From NCBI RefSeq assembly GCF_003480255.1, contig NZ_QUIN01000016.1, positions 1 to 52,569 of the forward strand: a DNA stretch of 52,569 nt. Direction: 5' to 3'. Below the pieces are notes generated by a model. That model had not been told where the DNA came from. It saw only the letters and a list, made by a program, of their open reading frames with translations, and made no database searches. This DNA comes from Erysipelatoclostridium sp. AM42-17 (GTDB taxonomy: Bacteria > Bacillota_I > Bacilli_A > Erysipelotrichales > Coprobacillaceae). Made by a program: the position numbers and the translations under genes. Each line of letters starts with the position of its first letter. The first letter of the stretch is position 1. Of the stretch, positions 46,264 through 52,569 are shown one piece after another.

Positions 46264-47433
46264 ATGTGTTTGTGGATACATTGCAAAACTATTGGCGATA
46301 AATAAGAATAACAAACCAGTATGTAACCAAAAGATAGTATAATCTAAAGTACCATGTAATAAAATGACAACAATACAACTGATAACAAGGGCCAAGTAGC
46401 TACGATTAAGATTTTGTTTAACAACGATAAATAATCTTTTGAAGTTATCAATAACATAAGGCACTAACAAACCAATTCCTACAATACCAAATGATAAGAT
46501 AGGATCTAAATAAACACTATGAGCATGTTGAGTAGCATGACCACCATATTGTTTAAAAATCATCATATAAGTCATTGGACCTTGTCCAAATAAAGGATGC
46601 GCTTTTATTCCTTGAATAGCTGCTTTCCAAATCTTTATACGTACTGCATAGTTAGAAAGAAGATATTCTATACGAGGAAACTTATCTGGATGAATGAAGA
46701 AAAAGGCAACAATGGCTAAAAAGCCAATCCCTATTAAAGTACATAATTTATAATTTTTATTAATAATCAAAAAGATAATCATCGCACCGGCAATCGCAAT
46801 TAAAGCAGTACGGCATCCTGTCATATAAAGCATAAAGACATTAAGTAAACCTACACATACATAATAAATAGATTTTTTAATATTGTGCTTTGTTGTAAAA
46901 AATTTATAGGTAATCATCATGATTAAAAATTCAATCATCATAGCATAGTAGTTAGCGTTAAAGAAAACGCTGTTTAACCTATTTTCTCTTCGTGAAAAGA
47001 TTTTTAAAGTAAAGTGTGAATAACCTAAACGATGTAAAATAACAGTTTGTTCATACAACCCATAAATAGCCCAAAAAATAGATAAAAAAATCAATAAGTC
47101 TACAATAAGTTCAAATAATTCAGGTGTAATATGTTCACGGTAATAAAGCATTAACATTATGAAAATAGCGATAGCGACAACGCAACCTACACCAATCAAG
47201 TTTTTAGATATCACAGAAACAATCAAAGATAACCCTAAAAATAAATACAAATATTTAATTTTAGGAGTATTTTTAAAAGCGTCTATTCCTTTTTTTGTGT
47301 ACAATAAGTATAATGCTTCTATGACATAGATAGGTCCACTAATATAGAAGGGAAATGTCAAAACAAAGCAAGAAAACAAAACCAATAGTTGATCTTGATT
47401 AAATTTATCTTTTAAAATTTGTAAATATTTCAT
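46261..47433 (-). CDS. O-antigen ligase/polymerase-like membrane protein (Wzy_C)
   Basis: A 390-aa protein with about 11 membrane segments and a large loop containing RIKIWKAAIQGIKAHPLFGQGPMTY and HAHSVYLDPILSFG, typical of the O-antigen ligase/Wzy domain. In Gram-positive bacteria such proteins polymerise or attach surface glycans. No glycosyltransferase cluster is next to it, so its substrate is open. Confidence 0.82.
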   Translation of the reverse strand: MKYLQILKDKFNQDQLLVLFSCFVLTFPFYISGPIYVIEALYLLYTKKGIDAFKNTPKIKYLYLFLGLSLIVSVISKNLIGVGCVVAIAIFIMLMLYYREHITPELFELIVDLLIFLSIFWAIYGLYEQTVILHRLGYSHFTLKIFSRRENRLNSVFFNANYYAMMIEFLIMMITYKFFTTKHNIKKSIYYVCVGLLNVFMLYMTGCRTALIAIAGAMIIFLIINKNYKLCTLIGIGFLAIVAFFFIHPDKFPRIEYLLSNYAVRIKIWKAAIQGIKAHPLFGQGPMTYMMIFKQYGGHATQHAHSVYLDPILSFGIVGIGLLVPYVIDNFKRLFIVVKQNLNRSYLALVISCIVVILLHGTLDYTIFWLHTGLLFLFIANSFAMYPQTH

Positions 47434-47479
47434 ATTTTACCTCCATGGTAAGATAACTATAACATAAAAAGGAGTTATT

Positions 47480-48415
47480 ATGAAAAAGTATCTATATATT
47501 TTTAATTATCCCCCAGAAGATCATGATTTATGTGCTTTAGAGTTTAAGTATCTCTTTCACGAAGAATATCAAGGACAGTATTATTTAACAAATCAAGATA
47601 TTTGTCAGGATGATAGTGTCTTTATTAAGGCGAAGATTGATATTTTTGCGATGAGTGAAAATTTTGATGAACTATTAAAAGAAGTCAAAGCATTGAATTA
47701 TGAATACCCTGATTTTAAAGTGATTTACGTGAAAAATAAAATGAATCATGTCGAATATCGTGATAGTTTGAAAAAATGTAAAGATTTATCATGGATGATT
47801 GAAGGAACGGTTAAACTCAATCAGCCTTTACATACTATTGCTTTAACTTATTTAAATAATATGTGGATATGTGGTTATTATCATCATGGTATCCCGACAT
47901 GGAAAAAACATGACGATAAACCGTGGACTTTTTCTAATTCTTTAGATATTCGTCTAGCAAGAACATTAGTAAATATTGCAAGTGGAGGAAATAAAGATTT
48001 AACTATCATCGATCCCTGTTGCGGGATGGGTACAGTCGTATTAGAAGGATTAGCTTTGGGATTGAATATAGAAGGCTATGATATTTCCAGGGAAATATCA
48101 TGGCATGCTAGAAAGAATCTAGAGTATTATGGCTATGATGGACAACTGATTCAAAGAAAAGATATTCATGACCATACCAAGGTTTATGATGTGGCTATTA
48201 TGGATATCCCTTATAACCTCTATACACCTATCACTTATGAAGAACAATGTTCTATGATTCAAGCTTCTAGAAAAATCTGCAAGAAAATGGTCATGGTCAC
48301 TTTTGAGGATATGACTAAAGAAATAGAACAAGCTGGATATAAAATTATTGATTGTTGTCTTAGAAAAAAGACGGAGTATGTTAAATTTGGACGATATATT
48401 TATGTTTGTAACTAA
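47480..48415 (+). CDS. Trm11-like (UPF0020) RNA methyltransferase
   Basis: A 311-aa protein. After an N-terminal domain of about 130 residues comes a class-I methyltransferase fold: DPCCGMGTVVLEGLALGLNI (SAM loop, about 176-195), YDISREISWHA, and the catalytic MDIPYNLYTP in place of NPPY. This layout matches the Trm11/UPF0020 group that makes N2-methylguanosine in tRNA. The last 84 bp of its gene plus 12 more bp are duplicated 1067 bp downstream, flanking an inserted cassette. Confidence 0.82.
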   Translation: MKKYLYIFNYPPEDHDLCALEFKYLFHEEYQGQYYLTNQDICQDDSVFIKAKIDIFAMSENFDELLKEVKALNYEYPDFKVIYVKNKMNHVEYRDSLKKCKDLSWMIEGTVKLNQPLHTIALTYLNNMWICGYYHHGIPTWKKHDDKPWTFSNSLDIRLARTLVNIASGGNKDLTIIDPCCGMGTVVLEGLALGLNIEGYDISREISWHARKNLEYYGYDGQLIQRKDIHDHTKVYDVAIMDIPYNLYTPITYEEQCSMIQASRKICKKMVMVTFEDMTKEIEQAGYKIIDCCLRKKTEYVKFGRYIYVCN

Positions 48416-48427
48416 AAAAAGAAATTC
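48332..48427 (+). repeat. 96-bp direct repeat, left copy (methyltransferase 3' end)
   Basis: Identical over all 96 bp to 49399-49494. It includes the last 84 bp of the methyltransferase gene, its stop and the first arm of the terminator that follows. Confidence 0.95.
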
Positions 48428-48444
48428 ATTATAGGATTTCAATT

Positions 48445-48469
48445 TTGTACAATCAATTTGTACATTGTA
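48445..48469. promoter_or_regulatory. Operator-like repeats upstream of RelA/SpoT-domain gene
   Basis: TACAAT-N10-ATTGTA (48448-48469) is an inverted repeat, and TTGTACA occurs twice in direct order (48445, 48458). It lies 60 bp before the toxin-like gene, a usual place for toxin-antitoxin autoregulation. Confidence 0.4.
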
Positions 48470-48531
48470 GTGAAAAATATTTTTATTATTTGCGGAAGAT
48501 GATAAAATGATATATTAAGAGGTGCTTATAA

Positions 48532-49149
48532 ATGTATATATTAGATAAAGTTGGGTTAAGTATAGAAATATTGGATTCCTTATCATATAAAACTGGATTG
48601 TCAGTAAGCATGAAAAGAACTTTGCGACATTTTGATAAAAATGAAGTATTAAATGATATAAGAAATGCGCGACAATGGTATAATATGCAAGATATATTAT
48701 ATAGGTTACCCGTTGATTTAAGAATTAAAAGTATTGGATCAGCGGCTATGAAGTTTGACAGATATCCTACAGCAATTTTTTCTCGTGTCTTTAATGATAT
48801 TCTGGGGTTTAGATCAATTTGTTCAAACTATGAGGAAGTTTTATCACTTAAAACTGAAGAAAAGATAAGAATTGTTGATATGTCTAAGGGAAAAAACAAT
48901 GACGATGGATATCGAGGTGTTCATGTATATTATCAAAAAGATAATTTCCACTATCCAATAGAAATACAGTTTAATACATATTATGATAGACAGTTTAATG
49001 ATTGGATGCATGATAAATTTTATAAAAGAGGTTATGATAATCAAATTGGTATAATCTTGCGTAAACTATATGAGGGTGGTAAAATAAAATCAGTTAAAGA
49101 GTTTGAGGAGGTGTTAGCAAATGTGCTATTTAATTGCAAAAAAATTTAA
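48532..49149 (+). CDS. RelA/SpoT synthetase-domain protein, candidate toxSAS toxin
   Basis: A 205-aa single-domain protein with the (p)ppGpp-synthetase motif order. R64-x-K66...S70...K74 is the nucleotide-binding strand, D89-I-L-G92-F-R94 matches DxxGxR, G126-Y127-R128-G-V-H131 is the G-loop region, and E144-I-Q146 is followed by a W/H element near 158-160. There is no HD hydrolase domain. Stand-alone synthetases are housekeeping (RelQ/RelP) or toxic (toxSAS, which make ppApp or modify tRNA ends). The small overlapping downstream gene and the inserted cassette favour the toxic class. RBS AAGAGGTG. The toxin role is inference. Confidence 0.75.
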   Translation: MYILDKVGLSIEILDSLSYKTGLSVSMKRTLRHFDKNEVLNDIRNARQWYNMQDILYRLPVDLRIKSIGSAAMKFDRYPTAIFSRVFNDILGFRSICSNYEEVLSLKTEEKIRIVDMSKGKNNDDGYRGVHVYYQKDNFHYPIEIQFNTYYDRQFNDWMHDKFYKRGYDNQIGIILRKLYEGGKIKSVKEFEEVLANVLFNCKKI

Positions 49150-49342
49150 AAAATCCGGGTGTATTGCATTACAAACTGAACCAGGAGAAAAAATGGCAAA
49201 ATTCGCTGATGCTTTACAGGAAAAACTTGGATACGATACACAAATTATAACTATTAGTAGACCAATGGCATATGGTGAATACGAGCCATATCATTTTGTT
49301 GATAGTTATGATGAGTTTAGTAAACAGGCGAGTTTGTTATAA
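49121..49342 (+). CDS. Small partner protein, candidate antitoxin
   Basis: A 73-aa protein beginning [18 protein letters not shown] and ending with [20 protein letters not shown]. This resembles a family of small uncharacterised Bacillota proteins (I believe DUF6718; not verified). Its ATG lies inside the 3' end of the RelA/SpoT gene (29-bp overlap) behind a near-perfect GAGGAGGTG, so it is translated well and coupled to the toxin-like gene. Order toxin-antitoxin with overlap is seen in several toxSAS systems. Confidence 0.6.
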   Translation: MCYLIAKKFKKSGCIALQTEPGEKMAKFADALQEKLGYDTQIITISRPMAYGEYEPYHFVDSYDEFSKQASLL

Positions 49343-49363
49343 AAATTAAAGTGAAAATTATTT

Positions 49364-49391
49364 GGAATCTTTTTATATAGGATTCCTTTTT
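49364..49391 (+). terminator. Terminator of the inserted cassette
   Basis: Arms GGAATC and GATTCC with T5 after the small partner gene and before the second repeat, which makes the cassette a self-contained transcription unit. Confidence 0.7.
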
Positions 49392-49398
49392 AATAAAT

Positions 49399-49494
49399 GC
49401 TGGATATAAAATTATTGATTGTTGTCTTAGAAAAAAGACGGAGTATGTTAAATTTGGACGATATATTTATGTTTGTAACTAAAAAAAGAAATTC
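49399..49494 (+). repeat. 96-bp direct repeat, right copy
   Basis: Exact copy of 48332-48427. Here it is a dead 3' fragment of the methyltransferase gene with no start, followed by the intact terminator shared with the rpn gene. Confidence 0.95.
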
Positions 49495-49514
49495 GTTTAC
49501 AGAATTTCTTTTTT
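49481..49514. terminator. Bidirectional terminator of methyltransferase fragment and rpn gene
   Basis: Arms AAAAAAGAAATTC and GAATTTCTTTTTT form a perfect stem. After the left repeat only the first arm is present and pairs poorly, so the insertion separated the live methyltransferase gene from its original terminator. Confidence 0.8.
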
Positions 49515-49766
49515 GATGTTTTCTATATCCTGACGATCAATAATCATATCTAAAACTAAATCATACTCATTTGATGTGAGTTCTTGTAAAAAGTCATCAT
49601 TATATCCAGAATAAAATTTATGAAAATATTTCAAAACTAATTCCTTTTGTTTTTCCTTCATTGCAAGACCTCTTTCTAAGGCTTTAGACCATTCTTCAAA
49701 TTCAATCATTTCTTCATCTGATAATAAGATATCTTCTCGATTATAACGCTTAAATTTTCTTTCCAT
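49497..49766 (-). CDS. Internal-start C-terminal product of rpn (candidate RpnS)
   Basis: On the minus strand AGAGGTGA (49782-49775) lies 8 bases before an in-frame ATG at 49766-49764, giving MERKFKRYNREDILL and 89 residues in all. The site is as strong as that of any gene in the window. In E. coli, RpnS proteins made this way bind full-length Rpn and block it (established for those genes). Here it is inference, supported by the free-standing 89-aa copy. Confidence 0.55.
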   Translation of the reverse strand: MERKFKRYNREDILLSDEEMIEFEEWSKALERGLAMKEKQKELVLKYFHKFYSGYNDDFLQELTSNEYDLVLDMIIDRQDIENIKKEIL

Positions 49767-50372
49767 AATCTTAATCACCTCTTTTTCTATCCTCATTATA
49801 TCATCTGATAATCCGTTTTTAAATATGTATAAAAGTAATTCTAATTCCGTTAAGTTTTCAATTCCTTTTGTTTCACTTATCACATTAATATAAGGGAGTT
49901 GAACATAGACACGATGAATTAAATTATATCTTTCTTGATGATTTTCATCATTTTTAGAAGTATACCAGTCATATAACTTAGGATGACGTGAATCCATATC
50001 ATCAATGAGAATCATTTGAAAAATCGGATTCATTGTATCAATATAACTTTGCCCCTGTTTAATTTGATTGGCTAATAATTTAGCACCATAACCTTGAAAA
50101 CGATAATAATGATATTGATTAAACATCGAATTTTGCATTTCGATATTAATGATTTGACCTTTATCATCAACAATTGTAAGATCAAGTTTCATGTTTTTAT
50201 CTTTGTTGTTTTGGGGATAAAGTTCAGGATTCATGACTTGAATATGATGAGGATGAATGTGTAAAATACCTTCAATCAAAAGACGAAGCAAATATAAACA
50301 GTCAGGATCTTGATCATCATGTAACAGATATTTAAAGAATAGATCATTTTTAAAATCGATACCTGGTTTCAA
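49497..50372 (-). CDS. Rpn-family PD-(D/E)XK recombination-promoting nuclease
   Basis: A 291-aa protein of the Rpn/PDDEXK transposase-like family: N-terminal DFKNDLFFKYLL, catalytic KLDLTIVDDKGQIINIEMQ (Asp near 64, E-x-Q near 77-79), FQGYGAKLLANQIKQGQSY and a helical C-terminus. Such proteins nick or cut DNA and in E. coli limit phages. The gene has an internal RBS and ATG at 49766 for its last 89 codons, matching the separate gene at 8282-8551. Base composition is like the rest of the chromosome. Confidence 0.88.
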   Translation of the reverse strand: MKPGIDFKNDLFFKYLLHDDQDPDCLYLLRLLIEGILHIHPHHIQVMNPELYPQNNKDKNMKLDLTIVDDKGQIINIEMQNSMFNQYHYYRFQGYGAKLLANQIKQGQSYIDTMNPIFQMILIDDMDSRHPKLYDWYTSKNDENHQERYNLIHRVYVQLPYINVISETKGIENLTELELLLYIFKNGLSDDIMRIEKEVIKIMERKFKRYNREDILLSDEEMIEFEEWSKALERGLAMKEKQKELVLKYFHKFYSGYNDDFLQELTSNEYDLVLDMIIDRQDIENIKKEIL

Positions 50373-50430
50373 TAATAAAACACCTCCACTATTTATATAT
50401 AAAAAATATAAGAGAATTTCTTTTTTTAAC

Positions 50431-50550
50431 TTACAAGAAAAATATTTTTTTGTTATAATGTCGAGGAAAATCGTGTTAACCGATTAGATGTAAGTCCAGC
50501 AATCAAGCGCGCAATCTATTGTGAAATATTCACAAGGTTGGGCGTTTTTG
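50431..50550 (+). promoter_or_regulatory. Structured leader (cobalamin-riboswitch-like) with terminator before MATE
   Basis: TTACAA (50431) and TATAAT (50454-50459) start a leader of about 85 nt. It has a small hairpin AATCG/CGATT, then GATGTAAGTCC, GCGCGCAAtC and TTGTGA in an order like the conserved core (GGUGnAAnUCC ... CGCGCAACnnUGU) of cobalamin riboswitches. It lacks the long peripheral arms of that class. A two-part terminator stem (50508-50544, with TTGTGAA/TTCACAA on top) and T5 follow. Its riboswitch class is not certain. Confidence 0.5.
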
Positions 50551-50568
50551 TTATAGAGGAGGACTTAT

Positions 50569-51931
50569 ATGGAAAGTACAAATAAAATGGCAGATGAGCC
50601 TGTAAAAAAACTATTATTATCAATGGGAATACCTATTATTTTTTCGATGCTGTTACAAGCACTTTATAATATTGTAGATAGTGCTTTTGTATCTAATATG
50701 AAGGGTTGTGGTGAAGTAGCCTTAAATGCATTAACACTTGCTTTTCCAGTGCAAATGCTTATGGTAGCGATAGGGATAGGAACGGGAGTAGGCGTGAATG
50801 CACTGATTGCTCAATGTTTAGGACAAAATGATCGTCAAAGAGCGAGTCATAGTGCTGGCAATGCACTCTTTTTAGGTTTTATTATCTATTTTGTTTTTTT
50901 TGATATTTGGTTTATTTGGAACGGATTTTTATGTCAGAAGCCAAAGTCATAATCCCCAAATTGTCACAATGGCAAGTCAGTATTTAAAAATATGTTGTAT
51001 TGCTTCATTTGGTATCGTGTTCTATTCTTTGTATGAAAAAATAATTCAAGCTACTGGACGGTCTATGTATACGACAATTGCGCAAGTAAGTGGGGCAGTG
51101 TTAAATATGATTTTAGATCCAGTTTTGATATATGGCTTATGTGGATTACCAGCTTTAGGAGTAAACGGTGCAGCTATAGCAACAGTTCTAGGTCAAATAT
51201 GTTCTTTTGCTTTAGATTTTTATTTTCATTATCAATATGATCATGAAATCAGCAATGATTTAGGATACCTAAAACCCAATATACGAATCATTAAACAAAT
51301 TTACGCTATTGGTTTTCCGGCTATTATTGCTCAAGCATTGATGTCAATTATGACTTATGCTTTAAATGTTATTTTTGGTATGGTTGATGAAAGAATTGTA
51401 ACGGCATATGGGCTTTATTATAAAATACAACAATTTGTTTTATTTGCTGCATTTGGTTTGAGAGATGCCATTACGCCTATTGTGTCATTTAATTATGGTT
51501 TACAAAATAACAATCGAATTAAAGATGGTATTCGATATGGTTTGATTTATACCTTGATTATTATGCTCATTGGTTTTGGTACACTAGAATTAAGTGCCCA
51601 TGTATTTACTACAATATTTGGTTTATCTGGTCAAACTGCATCATTGTGTGAAAGTGCCATGAAAATCATATCAGTAAGTTTTATGTTTGCTGGCGCTAAT
51701 ATTGCTATGCAGGGATGTTTTCAAGCGTTAGAAAATGGTCTTTCATCATTGATTATTTCATTACTACGTCAATTTGTACTTGTTATACCGGTGGCTTACA
51801 TACTGGCTAAACTTGTCATGGTATATAATATGCCATATTGGATATTATGGTTTACTTTTATCTTTGCAGAAGGAGTATCGACTTTAGTATCAATAATTCT
51901 ATTAAAGAAGACAATGAATCATATATTTTAA
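50569..51931 (+). pseudogene. MATE-family transporter, frameshifted at T8
   Basis: Frame 1 from ATG 50569 (GGAGG upstream) gives the first 110 residues of a MATE pump ([18 protein letters not shown]), then runs off into QKPKS and stops at 50952. The family sequence continues in frame 2 from about 50891 ([14 protein letters not shown], then SQYLKICCIASFGIVFYSLYEK) to 51931. The switch lies in a run of eight T at 50894-50901. One base gained or lost there would restore a protein of about 450 aa. Loss of function, phase variation or an assembly indel are all possible. Confidence 0.8.
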
Positions 51932-52030
51932 AGATGATTCAATTTTAATAAAAGGAAGATTCGCTATTTATGGTAAAGACGCATCATGGTTAAATTGTTA
52001 TGATGAAGGCAATTTAAAGGAGGATGTTTT

Positions 52031-52498
52031 ATGGATACTAAAAAGATAGGATCTTTTTTAAAACAATTGAGAATAGAAAATCATTTAACTCAAGAACAAT
52101 TAGGACAACAAATAGGAGTAACCAATAAAACCATATCAAGATGGGAAACAGGAAATTATCTGCCACCTATTGAATGTCTTATCTTATTAAGCGATTTTTA
52201 CAAAATCAGTATTAATGAAATTTTATCAGGGAAACGAGTTCTAGATGAAAATATAAAAGAAGTTGCTGAAGAAAACATGACACAAGTATTAAAAGAAATA
52301 CAAATAGAAAATAAAAAATATAAAAAGAGATTAATAGTCATATTGTTAATGACAGGAATTATAGCCGTGGCTATATTAGCGATGCTACCATTAAATACGC
52401 TTCATGATTTAATCATCTTTGTTTTGGTTATCTTACTTGCATTTATAACAAATATTCTTAATGTTATGGCACTTGATGCAAAGATAGGAAAAAAATAA
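52031..52498 (+). CDS. XRE-family regulator with C-terminal membrane segments
   Basis: A 155-aa protein: helix-turn-helix (IGSFLKQLRIENHLTQEQLG, GVTNKTISRWETGNYLPP) in residues 1-65, a charged linker, then two hydrophobic segments (LIVILLMTGIIAVAILAML and LIIFVLVILLAFITNILNVM). Membrane-tethered XRE regulators of this shape are common in Bacillota. RBS AAAGGAGGA. It is separated from the MATE relic by 99 bp. Confidence 0.88.
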   Translation: MDTKKIGSFLKQLRIENHLTQEQLGQQIGVTNKTISRWETGNYLPPIECLILLSDFYKISINEILSGKRVLDENIKEVAEENMTQVLKEIQIENKKYKKRLIVILLMTGIIAVAILAMLPLNTLHDLIIFVLVILLAFITNILNVMALDAKIGKK

Positions 52499-52502
52499 AA
52501 AA

Positions 52503-52545
52503 TTAGCACTCACCTCTTGACAGTGCTAAAAGAGAGAACTATAAT
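52503..52545 (+). promoter_or_regulatory. CIRCE operator overlapping a consensus promoter
   Basis: TTAGCACTC (52503-52511), nine bases, then CAGTGCTAA (52521-52529) is the HrcA-binding CIRCE element with one mismatch in 18. A perfect promoter overlaps it: TTGACA 52517-52522, 17-bp spacer, TATAAT 52540-52545. The controlled gene (hrcA/grpE/dnaK or groES/groEL) lies beyond the window. Confidence 0.9.
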
Positions 52546-52569
52546 GTATTTAGAAATTAGGAAAGAGAT

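Larger units (their letters stand above)
48428..49494 (+). mobile_element. 1067-bp inserted toxin-antitoxin cassette flanked by direct repeats
   Basis: The segment between the 96-bp repeats, counted with one repeat, is a 1067-bp unit. It contains an operator-like repeat, two overlapping genes (RelA/SpoT-domain protein and small partner) and its own terminator. It carries no integrase or transposase. The repeat structure is what single-crossover integration of a small circle carrying 96 bp of homology would leave; site-specific integration into the gene end is the alternative. Confidence 0.6.

Noticed and set aside
48332..49494. Idea that the 96-bp repeats are IS ends
   Set aside because: They are direct, not inverted, consist of methyltransferase coding sequence and have no transposase between them.
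1..52569. CRISPR array, tRNA or rRNA genes
   Set aside because: No spaced identical repeats and no tRNA-like or rRNA-like segments were recognised on either strand by eye; a tRNA scan would settle the point.

Overview
The window is a low-GC, densely packed bacterial chromosome segment. Strong GGAGG/GAGGTG ribosome binding sites, short intergenic gaps, many A/T-flanked hairpin terminators, lipoprotein signals without outer-membrane genes, TPP and manganese-type riboswitches and a CIRCE operator all point to a Gram-positive anaerobe of the Bacillota. The general look (FeoA-FeoB fusion, ThiE-ThiD fusion, LacI-like-domain diguanylate cyclase, many MATE pumps) suggests a gut Erysipelotrichia/Coprobacillaceae-type organism; this taxonomic call is inference. 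No rRNA, tRNA, CRISPR array or intact transposase was seen.

Layout. Positions 1-60 look like the end of an insertion sequence. 103-5191 is a very AT-rich island: a putative nuclease (minus strand) divergent from a three-gene operon of a 78-aa protein, a 768-aa GHKL-type ATPase and a 255-aa unknown protein. It is the best candidate for an undescribed defence system. 5.4-12 kb is housekeeping: a short MetE-like methyltransferase, a flavin reductase, tandem HAD phosphatases, and a Na/Ca exchanger under a yybP-ykoY (Mn2+) riboswitch. 12-19.4 kb holds an RpiR regulator divergent from two MFS paralogues, an alkyltransferase, an acetyltransferase, a VanZ relic and a metallophosphoesterase. 19.4-21.7 kb is a LysR regulator divergent from a MATE-NimA operon. 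22-28.6 kb holds a secreted/lipoprotein pair, an HD hydrolase, an SDR, a broken beta-helix surface protein and feoB. 28.8-37.3 kb holds two GNATs, a MATE pump, an N-formylglutamate amidohydrolase family enzyme, a LysR regulator, a polar amino-acid ABC importer and an FtsX/MacB-type exporter pair. 37.3-45.9 kb holds a sugar-sensor/GGDEF protein, an AEC carrier, a TPP-riboswitch thiM-thiED operon, a HAD, a 2-hydroxyacid dehydrogenase and PadR. 46-52.5 kb holds an O-antigen-ligase-like protein, a Trm11-like methyltransferase, a small inserted RelA/SpoT toxin-antitoxin cassette, a full Rpn nuclease gene, a leader-controlled MATE gene, an XRE regulator, and a CIRCE promoter at the edge.

Three regions deserve attention. 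(1) The nuclease/GHKL island. (2) A 1067-bp cassette holding a RelA/SpoT-domain protein and a small overlapping protein, flanked by 96-bp perfect direct repeats made of the 3' end of the upstream methyltransferase gene. (3) An Rpn-family nuclease gene with a ribosome-binding site and ATG inside it that would give an 89-aa C-terminal protein, plus a separate gene 41 kb away that encodes only that 89-aa C-terminal part behind the same ribosome-binding site. Several genes are interrupted: in-frame TAG in an XRE gene, in-frame TAA in the beta-helix gene, homopolymer frameshifts in VanZ and in one MATE gene, and an ATA where a GNAT start codon belongs. They could be real decay, phase variation or assembly errors.
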